NCBI RefSeq assembly: GCF_026151205.1
Contig: NC_087081.1
Coordinates: 3,477,246-3,541,245 of the forward strand
Length of the DNA: 64,000 nt
Origin: Bolinopsis microptera
Lineage: Eukaryota; Ctenophora; Tentaculata; Lobata; Bolinopsidae
Direction of reading: 5' to 3'
Part shown: positions 1-10,955 of the stretch, piece by piece
Layout: each line of letters starts with the position of its first letter
Position numbering within the stretch: the stretch's first letter is position 1
The notes under the pieces: model-generated
Databases searched by the model: none
The model's input: the letters and a program-made list of their open reading frames with translations, nothing else
What the model was told of the DNA's origin: nothing
Translations under genes and position numbers: made by a program

Positions 1-925
1 ATTTAATTCTACAGACGGAGACGAGACTGAACACAACTACTCTCAATCAGTTGCCCACAAATTGAGCGCTCTTCTTGTCGTTCTCCTGTTTGCTTTGAAC
101 ATGAACATCTAAACTTGTTGCGGACTGCAGGGATGGTTGAACGATAATGCATGACGTTAGAAAAATATGAACTCAAACTTTTAAGCACGCGATATGAATA
201 TTTCATATATATCTATGCATAAATTAGAACGGCCGACCAAGCTGATTTTAAATTTAAAACCCCGCCACCAACGTCCGATTTCTGATAGCTAATTTTTCTA
301 TTTTAGATGCCCAATTTCATTGAAAATTATCGACAAGTAATTTACGTTAACACACTTGTCAAATCCCTTTCACAATTGCAAATCAAAATGTTGTTCTATG
401 TATAATTTTTTAAAAAATTATTTAGCGCCACAAATTGTTTTCTCTATGAATTAGTATAAATGATAAAAATCAGTAGCAGGAGCGATATTAAAATATATTT
501 CGTACGTGACATTTCTATTGCCGATTATAACGAAACCCCTCGATTATTTCTACTTCAATCTTCAATGGCAATTCTCGTAATAACTGCAAGATAGTTTAAT
601 TACATAACTGCAGCTTCCAGAAACAGAATAGCATCCCGTTTCTGTAAGACCCAAAAGTCGGTTCTAGAAAAGGCCGACGATTGCAGTATTATCTCACGGT
701 GTTAGTCATCACATCGTACACAATTTATATAAAGGCTCCATCTAATCAAGAAATGATTAGAATTTGACTACACTTGGTTAGATTTAGTAAACATACTTAC
801 GGCCGAAGCCGACAACTTGTAGTCAGAATGGAAGAGTGGTGACGTAACATAATGTCACAAGGTTCGGTAGGTAAGTCCCCACCAAATATAGCCATAGGTG
901 ACAGTACTTTATCTCAAAGAGTGCT
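1..925. repeat. Duplicated gene 3' flank, copy A
   Basis: Bases 1-530 match about 50785-51300, and 541-925 match about 52553-52925. Differences are scattered substitutions and small indels. The match covers the terminal exon, the 3' UTR and downstream DNA, and ends near 925, where transposon sequence starts. Copy B carries about 1.25 kb between the two matching blocks that copy A lacks. Apart from the terminal exon I see no gene in 113-925. Confidence 0.85.
15..112 (+). CDS. Terminal exon of a paralogue of the FAMeT/GCC2-GCC3 gene (5' part outside window)
   Basis: A splice acceptor (TTCTACAG) at 7-14 is followed by an ORF entered in phase 1 that ends at TAA 110-112. It encodes one acidic GDET unit, a short polar linker, then a hydrophobic C-terminus (LLVVLLFALNMNI). 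It is nearly identical to exon 4 of the gene at 48322-50887, which carries seven GDETD units in place of one. By analogy it is the C-terminal GPI-signal exon of a secreted protein whose upstream exons lie left of the window. It could instead be a stranded duplicated exon, since its own upstream exons cannot be seen. Confidence 0.7.
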
Positions 926-2150
926 CCATTGTTGTAATATACCAGGACTGGGACCTTTGGTTATCTAGAGTAGTCTTTGTACTCAACTTATTGCGAAATC
1001 GACACATGGGTTATTCTAGCAACAGATTGGTGTTTGGTCGTGAGTTAAACACACCGTTAAGCTTGCTAGCTGAGAATCGTAAGGATTTCGAGTTAGAGCC
1101 TATGAAGAATAATGAGTTTTATGTTGAAGCGTACGAGCTGTACAAGATTCTCAAGTTTATCACCAGGAAGGTGAGGGTCCAAGCTGAGCATGATTTTTGC
1201 TTTGCACAGAGATATCACGATACGCACGTTAAGGGACCATTCTTTGAGGAGGGCGAGGAAGGTTTTGTTTTGATAAATTGTCCAAAGCACAAGTTCGGTC
1301 CTCGTAGGGTTGGCCCTTATAAAATCTCCAGAAAGATAAATGATCACTTGTACTGTTTAGATTTGCCTGATGGAGATCAGAAGAAGGTCTTAAAACGGTA
1401 TGTCAGAAACAAATTTTCTGAGAAGCTAGAGACTATAGTCTTACGTTGCCTAAGACTAAGAACAGTGGGGTTGAATTATATTTATAAAGACGGACTCATC
1501 GTAGCGATTTGTGGTTTATTCTGATAGTGATAGTGATAGTGAAGAGGAGAATGATTTTCAACTAAGAAGAGCACCAGTTGTAGCGAAGAGAAGACAAGTT
1601 CATCTGAGGAAGGTTCCTCTGTAGAAGGATGGTGCAGCTAGTATTTATAAGCAACCTAGTTTTAGTTCAACTCCTAGGGCTGTAATTAGACCTGCTCACC
1701 TAGATCTGAATTCTACTAATCCTAGTTTTCGTACTGTAACACCTCTCACACATAACCTTCCCTCAGACGGTAGTGTAGAAAAAGTTGATAATTCTGCAGA
1801 ATTCTTTACTCCAGGTAGAGATCAGAGATCAGCCGATATAGGGCATTATCGAGTCCGGTTGTTAGTGAAGGAACGATAGGTCCTAACAGTTCTATGTCAT
1901 AACTATGATACAGATTACAGAGGGACACGACAATCATGACACAACAGGATCGCTATCTCCTGTGGATCTAAGAAGACAGAGCCCTCCGAGGGAGGAGCGT
2001 AGATATAACACTAGGATACCTGAGGAACGGAAACAACCTGACCGTTTAGGGTACGAGAAAGTAAGTTTGGTCAAGGATCTTTTGAAATTTCTGAACCAGT
2101 ATACGGCAGAATTCATTAGTATCGTGAAGTGTACTTCTACGATCATATAG
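925..2150 (+). pseudogene. Gypsy-type LTR retrotransposon pol remnant (integrase C-terminal region and tail)
   Basis: The reading frame from about 950 encodes the post-catalytic integrase stretch typical of Gypsy pol: an RNRHMGYSSNRLVFGREL-like segment, then a DTHVKGPFFEEGEEGFVL segment, and a chromo-like beta segment (FGPRRVGPYKISRKI) ending near 1400. A low-complexity tail continues in shifted frames; near 2000-2090 it reads RYNTRIPEERKQPDRLGY, the usual end of such polyproteins. RT, RNase H and the catalytic DDE core are absent, and stops and frameshifts are present. It is a 5'-truncated decayed copy. No LTR could be assigned to it. Confidence 0.75.
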
Positions 2151-2777
2151 AGTTTAGCACTGTACAGGTTTAGACTCTATAATAGATGACGTACGTATAT
2201 TATGCCGTTCAAAACCTTATCTTTCTTGGAATAACACGTGTTATCTTTCAGAACATTACTGATAGGGATAATAGGATATTTACTCTCAACAGGACTCGCT
2301 CAGGGCTGCTTTTGTGACTGAATTTTAGAAACTTTCGAATTTAGTCTGACTTCTTTGTTTGCTTGTCAAGGACGATTTAGAGATTCAGATACATCTCTAT
2401 CTAATGATGAAGACTCAACACCAAAGACTCTACAACTTGGTGCAAAAGGGGAAGTATTGGAAGGATTGTGAAGTCAATTTTAGATTTAATTTTAGGATTT
2501 TGAAGATTTAAATTTAATGCACATATATATAAATAACCAATGCTTTTTATATATGTTTGTATTCGGGAGTTACACATTTTGAGTGTAAGTCGGTTGGATG
2601 GCAGACCAACTGTCAGATCGTTGAGCCATCCGCTCATCTGCACCTAACTTACAGCCAGGCTTGTGGTTGACCTGGTATACATTATATGGATACTTAAGGT
2701 CGATGGTAAACTCCACCTACCCTTTCTGTCTTTTGATGGAGGGTAAAATAAGGCTAACTTATGTAATAGAATAGACG
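2151..2777. other. AT-rich spacer without recognised gene
   Basis: Only short chance ORFs are present. It may be the 3' untranslated part of the upstream Gypsy remnant, but no polypurine tract or LTR of that element was found. Confidence 0.4.
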
Positions 2778-2782
2778 GAAAA

Positions 2783-2914
2783 TGTAATGATTGCTTGTGT
2801 AGGCAATAAAACACGTAGACGTTTCTTGAGAACTAGATCAAATCATAAAGGGAACTATAGAACAATCAATAGGTTAGTACATATGAATAATCAATATAAT
2901 ATAATACTACAACA
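2783..2914 (-). repeat. 3' LTR of the defective element
   Basis: 132 bp, beginning TGTAATGATTGC and ending CTACAACA on the plus strand (inverted sense). It matches the 5' LTR closely once that copy's insert is removed. Confidence 0.85.
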
Positions 2915-3048
2915 ACTTCCCTTTTAAAAGTCTATGATTCCATCTCCCTTCTAACGTAGAAAAAATGTTGCGTCTTACAAATACATACAGTACCATTCGA
3001 AAATCAACTTTATCACCATGTTTCTTATCTATAAAAGACAACTATTAA

Positions 3049-4457
3049 GGGGAGATACACCAAAAACGTTTTTGCTCCGAACATCGATTTTATTTTATAT
3101 TATGGTTAAATAGACAAAAAGAATAAGATTGCACAGTGCACACCTTCAAAATTTTCTAAAAATTTTCCCTCATCGAGAAAAAAAATATTTTTCTTTTTCG
3201 AAAATTTTTAAAATTTGGAGAAGTCTGTCACTGTAATACCGATAGTTCGGCCATTTTAAAAGTTTTTTAGCTGATTTTTTTACTGAACATTACTTACACT
3301 CCGTACAAGACAACCCTTTAAAAGATTATATAATTAAACAATAAATGACCAAGTTACAGACCGAACAAGGTGAAAAAAGAAAAATTGGGATTTTTGCCTA
3401 CCACCAAGGTTGTACATTTTACCACTCGCCCAGGTCATTAGATATCGCTTCAAAAATTCTTGTGAGTGTAGCTGATGATCATATCAAACTTTTTGGAACA
3501 GGATTTCTCTCAGTTTTGAGTTTTAAGGTATGAAATGTGGCCTTAAACGACTTAGTAAAATTCATCGTAAAAAAGGGCCAAACATGGCAGAATTAAGGCT
3601 TAAAATGCCTATAACTTAAAAAGTATCAGTTTTTTTGAAATAATTTTTACAGAATCGTAATCAGCTTGAGAAGACGAATCTTTTAGTACCAAATAGGTGA
3701 TTTTAGAAGACAAATTGTCTTAAATAATTTTCCAGCTCAAACACAAGGGTCCCCCCTTGTATAAATTTTGTACAAATTGTACACATTCTTTACAAATTTT
3801 GTGTCTTTAACTATTATCAATTTGGTACTAAAAGATTCGTCTTACCAAGCTGATTACGATCCTGTAAAAATTATTTCAAAAAAACTGATACTTTTTGAGT
3901 TATAGGCATTTTAAGCCTTAAATCTGCCATGTCTGGCCCTTTTTTACGATGAATTTTACTAAGTCGTTTAGGCCACATTTCATACCTTAAAACTCAAAAC
4001 TGAAAGAAATCCTACTCCAAAAAGTTTGATATGATCATCAGCTACACTCACAAGAATTTTTGAAGCGATATCTGATGACCTGGGCGAGTGGTAAAATGTA
4101 CAACTTTGGTGGTAGGCAAAAATCCCAATTTTTCTTTTTTCACCTTGTTTGGTCTGTAACTTGGTCATTTATTATTCAAATATATAATCTTTTAAAGGGT
4201 TCTCTTGTACGGAGTGTAAGTAATGTTCAGTAAAAAAATCAGCTAAAAAACTTTTAAAATGGCTGAACTATCGGTATTACAGTGACAGACTTCTCCAAAT
4301 TTTAAAAATTTTCGAAAAAGAAAAATATTTTTTTTCTCGATGAGGGAATATTTTTAGAAAATTTTGAAGGTGTGCAATCATATTCTTTTTGTCTATTTAA
4401 CCATAATATAAAATAAAATCGATGTTCGGAGCAAAAACGTTTTTGGTGTATCTCCCC
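3049..4457. mobile_element. Palindromic non-autonomous DNA element flanked by TTAA (Kolobok/piggyBac-type)
   Basis: Two inverted arms of roughly 650-700 bp begin GGGGAGATACACC and are separated by a short loop near 3740-3810. The ends are bordered by TTAA at 3045-3048 and 4458-4461, as expected for a TTAA target-site duplication. Arms differ by scattered substitutions. The mirrored 62-codon ORFs (3345-3533 plus, 3980-4168 minus) exist only because the arms are inverted copies. TTAA together with GGG termini favours Kolobok over piggyBac, but no transposase is present. It lies inside the 3' part of the defective LTR element. Confidence 0.75.
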
Positions 4458-4461
4458 TTAA

Positions 4462-4880
4462 CCCTTTCTGACAAATATAAAATATAACTGTGAAAGAACT
4501 GCGATAAAACAATTGATCAATGTCTATTACACTCAAATCCACTGATTCTTACTGATAAGGCATTAACCGGCTTATCTACATCTACAATAATTCTAAAATG
4601 TGATACACTCTAAACACCCGAATGTAAATAAAATTTTCAAGTACTATAAATTTAATTGTAAATCGTGAAACTCTCTGATATTAAGATATTATAACTGCAT
4701 GAAAATCTGAATAATTGTTATAAAATCGGAATTGCAAATCGTATAAAACTCTGGTAGAATAAATTAGAAATAAAATATGCCTGAAAATCTGAATAAGTTA
4801 TAAATCTGAATTACAAATCTTATAAAACTCTGTGAGAATAAAGTAAAATTATCAATCTTTATAAAACAATTAACTAACAT
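4462..4880. repeat. AT-rich degenerate tandem repeat
   Basis: Roughly three imperfect copies of a segment containing GAAAATCTGAATAA and ATTGCAAATCGTATAAAACTCTG occur between about 4640 and 4860. No coding potential. Confidence 0.5.
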
Positions 4881-4890
4881 TGGCTGTAAA

Positions 4891-5515
4891 CTAAGCCTCA
4901 ATATTTAGTTCAACTTTAATGGGCCACAGGATTACCATAAAACTCTGGTTTCCTGGTCGATCGCTGTGAGCGGCGCAGGGGGGCCTGGGGTTGAGGGATA
5001 CAGGAACAATCGCCGGGTTCGGTAGGGTTGGTTTAGTAACCGTACTTGGTGTGGCAACTTGGTTTTCAGGTAAATCTATATCATATTTCATCTCATTACT
5101 AGCTCTATCGTGTAACATAAGTCTTCGGTTTCTGTTTACTAAGTTGCCAAACTTTTTTTGCAGGGTGTATGAGCGATCAGGGTTGCGAACTGACTCCTTG
5201 GCTGGGTGCCAATTTCAGTATCCATTAAAGTTTTTAAACTGCACTAAGTCACCTTCTTTAAACTCTCTTCTTACCTCATTTCTTACGTGTCTGTTATAAA
5301 AATCACTTGATTTCTCCTGCCTGCACTTTAATATCTTCCTGTTATCAATATCACTATCAGTTGTTAAGTTTAACATCGGTAAGTTAGTTCTTAGCTTACG
5401 ATTAAAAAATAACATGGCAGGGCTTGACAGTTTACTATCTAGGGATGTAGTCCTATATATTAGTAAAGCTTTCTTAAAATCACTGCCATCTGCAGCACAC
5501 TTTCTTAACATGTTT
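4891..5515 (-). pseudogene. Integrase C-terminal part of the defective LTR element
   Basis: The minus frame at 5215-5511 encodes the segment after the integrase catalytic core: ALLIYRTTSLDSKLSSPAML, then FFNRKLRTNLPML and a DFYNRHVRNEVRREFKEGDLV motif that precedes the DNA-binding module. A further frame (4891-5118) continues a proline-rich pol tail. The upstream catalytic core is missing: this frame follows gag directly near 5510, which marks a large internal deletion. Non-functional. Confidence 0.75.
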
Positions 5516-6106
5516 TTGATACGTCGAATGCTTCTTTCACTCTGCTCATTCGATTGCGGGTACCTAGCAGAATGTTAAGAATGTTCTCTAATGTTAGTGT
5601 TCTCTCTCTCATAAGTTTGCCTCGTGTCTGCTCGTCATACAGTCCAACCATCAACCGATCCTTGACGAATTCGCTCGTGATATCATGATATACTGCTGCT
5701 GTGGCACCTTCTGCAGCCTTGCAAAGAAACCTAAAACTGCATTTCACAGCTAAGTCCAACAATCTGTTAACAAAATCCTCACCACTTTCTAGGCTTCCTC
5801 CTGATACATGGAATAGAACTGGTGTCTGTACGTTAAAGTACTGACGGATGGTCTGTGGTATGATTCCAACGTCTTGACCAGATTGACATAGCTGCTTCTG
5901 CACTATATAAAGTTTTTGATCGTGCCGCTGGCTTCCTCGCCTATTACTGTTTTTAGGATAGCAAGCTTCCTCGGTGCTGAGCAGTCCTCTCCAATGGTGG
6001 CAGTGATAAAATCATATACCTTCTCTAACCACTCCACAATGGAATTTCCAACTTTATAGGGACCGATTGTGATTGTTACTGAGCTCATGATACTGGTAAC
6101 CTTGAA
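5505..6106 (-). pseudogene. Gag-like region of the defective LTR element
   Basis: Two overlapping minus frames (6166-5903 and 5903-5505) encode a Gag-like protein. It starts near MSSVTITIGPYKVG, about 30 nt downstream of the primer-binding site, followed by an alpha-helical capsid-like segment (ESGEDFVNRLLDLAVKCSF, VKDRLMVGLYDEQTRGKLM). The frame change near 5903 and the fusion to integrase near 5510 make it non-functional. Capsid assignment is by motif and position only. Confidence 0.65.
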
Positions 6107-6134
6107 AATTGAGTACTGTTTACTTCTGACACCA

Positions 6135-6434
6135 TGTAATGATTGCTTGTGTAGGTAATAAAACACGTAGACGATTCTTGAGAACTAGATCAAATCATAA
6201 AGGGGCCTATAGAACAATCAATAGGTTAGTACATATGAATAATCAATATAATATAATTCTTGTATAGCCAAGACGAGTCCGTTAGTGTTCTCTCTGGTAA
6301 TTTCATGTTTAATCCTGTTTAATCCTGTTTAATCCAGGGTGGGCCAAAAGTCAGTTGGCATACGTTGGCCCTAATAGCTCAGTCACTGAGTGCCCAATTG
6401 AAATAATTCTTTCTGGTATATAAATACTACAACA
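6135..6434 (-). repeat. 5' LTR of the defective element, with an insertion
   Basis: Bases 6135-6257 match the left LTR, and the match resumes at about 6424 (AATACTACAACA). Roughly 165 bp between them are foreign: the LINE 3' fragment at 6258-6335 plus unassigned sequence to about 6420. Confidence 0.8.
6258..6335 (+). mobile_element. 3'-terminal fragment of the LINE also found at 36183-38056
   Basis: The stretch beginning CTTGTATAGCCAAGACGAG and ending in a 10-bp tandem tail (TTTAATCCTG, about 3 units) nearly matches 37977-38056, the 3' end of another LINE copy in this window. It is a severely 5'-truncated insertion in the LTR. Confidence 0.7.
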
Positions 6435-6439
6435 GAAAA

Positions 6440-7045
6440 CTTTATAGATTATTTACGGAAAGACATTAATATCTGACCTCTGCAGGGGTTGAAAAATATT
6501 TTCAAACTCTCTCCCGCAGGTCCAAATCTAATTTTCCAGGTAATAACCAAATTCCAACTGCTCTCTACTTTATAAAAACAGCGTACTATAAAGTATAAGT
6601 TTCCTGGTCATTAATCCATTTCTTCGATAAATTGATTCTACATATTTTTATAATCTAATATTCGAGCAAGGTACATGTCTCCTGAATTCTTGAATGATGT
6701 TCCTGCAAATCTTTTCCTGGATCAAAAAACACATATCTTCGCTGTGACGCACGAAAATTTCTGTCGATTCATAATTATTAACTGCATTAAGGAAGTGAAA
6801 AATTTCATATACAACAGAAATCAGGATACGTCGCGTCCCTACCACTTAAGCACTTATCCAATCCGGTCTGGTTTCATTTCCAATATCTGCCGAGCCTGAC
6901 TCAGTATCTGTTGTTAGCGAGCGCTAAGCGGCGTTAGCGAGTGCTTTTGTCAGTAGGTACTATAATAGGTACAATAGACGAGAAGTATATGTTAAATCCA
7001 TTAGCATTAGCAATCTCACGGCGTTCTGTTACACTTTTACCATTT
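6440..7045. other. AT-rich stretch without recognised feature
   Basis: Only short opposed ORFs (about 65-75 codons) without recognisable domains. A short repeat around GCGCTAAGCGGCGTTAGCG occurs near 6920-6940. Confidence 0.4.
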
Positions 7046-8308
7046 ACCCCACCGCCAAACGGTGCCCGCGGGACAGCCACGCCAATATTTGGTCTAAATT
7101 AGGCCCAATTTAGCCAAATACCCTGAACATGCCCAAAACCCAGATTTAATGTGCTCTACTTGTAGCTAGTGGTCCCTTGAACAAATATATGCATTTTCAT
7201 CAAGATTGGGCAAAAAATGACTGAGTTATAAGCCAAAAACCATATGACCATATTTGGGCATACGCACCAAATTTGATCGATTTTGGCCCATAAATTGGTA
7301 AATATCAATATTTTTGAATGAAACCAACTTTATATGAAAGGTGAGCTTATACTACACATTCTCTGTGATTATCAGCTCAGTATCTACCTAACTGTGGATT
7401 CTGTGTTCAAATAATCACAAAAAATGAACAAAATCGTCCATATCTCAGTACGCGATATTTGCAAAACTGATTTCGCTCAAAACAATAGAACTGAATAGGG
7501 TTTCAATATTTTTACATGAAATTTTCAGAATCAACGTAGAATCGCATTTCGACCTTATCTCTTGTATTGAAATTTTGAGTTAGGCCTTTAAAAAAATTTG
7601 GCGGCCAAAATCTGAAAAATGCCTGGCAAATTTTGGAATTTGGCCGTCAAATTTTTTTAAAGGCCTAACTCAAAATTTCAATACAAGAGATAAGGTCGAA
7701 ATGCGATTCTACGTTGATTCTGAAAATTTCATGTAAAAATATTGAAACCCTATTGAGTTCTATTGTTTTGAGCGAAATCAGTTTTGCAAATATTGCGAAC
7801 TGAGATATGGACGATTTTGTTCATTTTTTGTGATTATTTGAACACAGTATCCACAGTTAGGTAGATACTGAGCTGATAATCATAGAGAATGTGTAGTATA
7901 AACTTACCTTTCATATAAAGTTGATTTCATTCAAAAATATTGATATTTGACCAATTTATGGGCCAAAATCGATCAAATTCGGTGCGTATGCCCAAATATG
8001 GTCATATGGTTTTTGGCTCATAACTCAGTCATTTTTTGCCCAATCTTGATGAAAATTCATATACTTATTCAAGGGACCACTAGCTACAAGTAAAGCACAT
8101 TAAATCTGGGTTTTGGGCATGTTCAGGGTATTTGGTTAAATTGGGCCTAATTTGAACCAAATATGGGCGTGGCTGCCCCGCGGGCACCGTTTGGCGGTTG
8201 GGGTCGGAGACCCCCTCAAAAGTTCGGTCACCGGTTCTAGTTTGTTGGTCAACTGCTATCTCGAAACCAAGTTTCACAAAAAAATCAGGATGAACCCCCC
8301 CCCCCCCT
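7046..8308. mobile_element. Palindromic (foldback) repeat element, right end complete, left end truncated
   Basis: Inverted arms of about 560 bp (7046-7612 and about 7640-8206) mirror each other around 7627; both contain CCAAACGGTGCCCGCGGG. The right side continues outward about 100 bp into a sequence rich in GGTTTCGAGATAGCAG and ending in a poly-C run near 8308. The left arm lacks that end, so the copy is truncated there. A related half-copy lies at 63068-63760 and shows the same outer sequence. No coding content. Confidence 0.75.
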
Positions 8309-8539
8309 TATGAATGATGCTTTTGGATTTTTTTTGGATTTGCTCCTGAGTTCATTTATCAGTTCCCAGGTTTTTAAATATTTCCTTTAACAATTTAATT
8401 TTTTTACCATAGTGGGTTTTTTTTCGCAGATTTCATAGTTTTCTTTAAGACAGAGCGATACTCCGATCTAATTGAGTAATACGGCCGCGGTTTCGACTCA
8501 GCGAATTCATACTTTTTCATTGTTTTACCTTTTGCACCG

Positions 8540-9605
8540 TTTATTATACTTTGTTGACTTTTTCCGCCAAGAGACCCTTGAAAACATCATATACTAGTAG
8601 AGGTTTCTGTGCCTCCGGCAGACCAAGGAGAACCTTTCCGTCGTTAAGTTATCATATTTGTCATATTTTGGACAAAAAGTTCCAATTTTTGAAAAAATTC
8701 AACGGACTTTAACTTGGACGGACTTAAATAAACAGACTTTATTTGAAAGGACATTGAGATGAACGTTATAACCTCCAGCGTTCAATTAAGTTCCGATAAG
8801 GTAATTAGATTTTTTAAGTCTCTCACTGATTGCCTTACCTGAACAGATGATACTCTTTAAATATTTGTTTCAAATATTACTGGGGACCCGCGTCGACGAG
8901 TCCAATTGTCGGTGCACGTCCTGTGGTAGGTTAAAAACCTATAAACCTTACCGGACTTCATTTAAGCGGACATTAATTGGAATTTGGACGCTGGAGGACC
9001 TAGCGTTTATTTTAATGTCTGTTCAAATAAATTCGGTCCGTTTAATGTCCGTCCAAGTCGAAGTCTTTTCAATTTTTTCCCTAAAAAAGTCGTTTTAGTT
9101 TTTATTTATAATATTATGTCAATGCTGAAAGCTGCAAGTGCAGATTGGTTCTTCGGAAAAACTTCATTCGTAACCAGGAGAATAGGAAGTATTTAGCGAT
9201 TCCATGAAATAGCACGATATCAGACAGCAAATAGACGGTACGGGGTGCTCCCAAGCTATAGACGGTAATTTCCGAGTACAGAGTAAGTGATACGGTAAAT
9301 GATGGCCTGATGGCGTTCCTTTCCAATTATTCAATCAGACAGTTCTAGTATAGCCTTCTGAAGCAACCCACAAGTGAGCCAGAAATGAGGTTAACTTATT
9401 TTATTCCTGTTGTGAGCCTAATGATCATTATGAAAGTCTGGAAATATAGATCAACTTTGTAAAAACATTACACAAACGCCCAAAAAAATGAGACATATTT
9501 GGGTTTTTTAATGATTTTTTAATGCTTTCAAGCGTTCATCTTAATGTCCGTTTAAAATTATGTCCTCTCATGCAATGTCCGGTCAAATAACGTACGATAA
9601 AGTAG
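8540..9605. repeat. Dispersed repeat with CGGACATTAA-type subterminal motifs
   Basis: Clusters of short repeats (GAACGGACATTAA, AACGGACTTTAA and their complements) occur at about 8698-8815, 8940-9060 and 9522-9600 in both orientations. The left part (8540-8815, including GTTGACTTTTTCCGCC and TGCCTCCGGCAGACCAAGGA) is closely repeated at 47895-48205, and a third end lies at 20878-21000. This suggests a non-autonomous foldback-like DNA element with end CCTTATCGGAC. No transposase ORF. Confidence 0.55.
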
Positions 9606-10440
9606 AACTAGATTCCAGCTGATTTGTTTAGAATTAGATACAAATACAGATTGTCACCCTCGGCCTCATCGTCATTTCATTTAGCGAAAGCCCCGATACA
9701 GCCGCGCAGTCTTGCGCGGCGGGCCTGCAACGTGAGGCAAGTGGGAGCGACAAAGTACAAATTGTGTACAATATGTTGTATATTACGAGACGTTTACAAT
9801 TCTACATGTACCTATGATTTTACGTTAGGTCGAAGTTATACAATCATGATAGGTAGTGCGCCATCGACAGTGAGCCGCGCGTGCCGACTGTAGGATGGTT
9901 TTTTAGCGCTATTTTCGGCCAGCACAATTTTCTTCAAACAAATAGATATTGAGTATCCTTCCCGACCTCCAATTGCAACAAAAATTGGTAAGCTTACTCA
10001 TAAACTTACAAGGACAGTGTCCGAAAAATTTAAAGCATATCCAACCATCAGAAATTATGTTACAGCTAAAAGTAGCGTATTTTGCCCCATTTTGATCACT
10101 ATATCAACTCCGATATCCACCAAATTTTTCGGACAGTTGTGCAAGCCCTATTGGAAGGTCGTCGCCAATTTTCAGAATGATCTCATTCAAGGAACTGAAG
10201 ATATATCCGAATAATACGACAAAATACGACAAAAATCAACGAATTTGGTCAAATTACGCGACTTTTACAGCTACTTTTGCTCCAAAAACCGCGCACCATC
10301 AAATATGGCACCTAGGCAAAACTCACTGATCTTTCCAAAAAGGTATGACAAATTTGGTATTGTGAAAATTCTCACAGCCTCTAGAAAACTGTAGTACAAA
10401 AATTTTTAAAATCCGAGCAAGTTTATTTTTATCGTGCACC
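9606..10440. other. No gene recognised; contains a GC-rich hairpin
   Basis: A short hairpin (CCGCGCAGTCTTGCGCGG) at about 9702-9720 resembles one at 62743-62763 with partly similar flanks (GATACAG upstream, CAACGT downstream), so the two may belong to one dispersed repeat. The rest is AT-rich with short chance ORFs. Confidence 0.4.
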
Positions 10441-10459
10441 TCCTAATTGCTAATCATGA

Positions 10460-10953
10460 TAATGATACGAGCAACGTTTAAAATTAAACAGCGTTTTAAC
10501 GTTGTATTTAATTTTAGATTGTGAATAAAAAGTTCTTAAACGTTCTAATACTATAAGCCAACGTTGGTTAAAGGTTTATTTTTTAACGTTGCATGATGTT
10601 TATCATTATGACTTTACCGATATAAGTGTCGTTGAAAATTCCACTGAATTTTAACGTTGTACGTAATTACACACGAAACGTTTTTAAACGTTAAATAGCT
10701 AACGTTGGTTAATTTTAAATGTTCTCTTTTTTAACGTTGTGAGACGTTTATGCTTTTACGTTTAATTGCAGTTATCTTATCAACTATAAGCAACGTTGAA
10801 AATTGAACTACATTTTAACGTTGTATGTAAATTACATATAAAATGTTCTAAAACGTTAAATAGCTAACGTTGGTTAAAGCTTTTCTTTTTAACGTTGCGA
10901 AACGTTTATGCTTTTACGTTTAATTGCAGTTATTTTATTAACTATAAGCAACG
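10460..10953. repeat. AACGTT-rich tandem array, left part
   Basis: Imperfect units of about 140-166 bp are anchored by CTAACGTTGGTTAA and TTTTTAACGTTG at about 10559, 10699 and 10865. The array resumes at 13172 on the far side of a TIR element. Confidence 0.75.
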
Positions 10954-10955
10954 TA

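Larger units (their letters stand above)
2783..6434 (-). mobile_element. Defective Gypsy-like LTR retrotransposon with 5-bp TSD
   Basis: The element runs on the minus strand between LTRs 6135-6434 (5') and 2783-2914 (3'), flanked by direct repeats GAAAA at 2778-2782 and 6435-6439. Both LTR boundaries are TG...CA. A candidate primer-binding site (TGGTGTCAGAAG on the minus strand) abuts the 5' LTR, and a purine tract (AAAAGGGAAG) abuts the 3' LTR. Coding content is reduced: a gag-like start is joined near 5510 to the end of integrase, so protease, RT, RNase H and the integrase core are missing. A TTAA-flanked palindromic element (3049-4457) and a LINE 3' fragment (from about 6258, inside the 5' LTR) inserted later. 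Confidence 0.85.

Noticed and set aside
3345-4168. Two near-identical 62-codon ORFs on opposite strands
   Set aside because: Mirror images within a palindrome, no domain, no start context.
9624-9893. 89-codon ORF as a gene
   Set aside because: No domain, no splice or polyadenylation context, and it overlaps a repeat hairpin.
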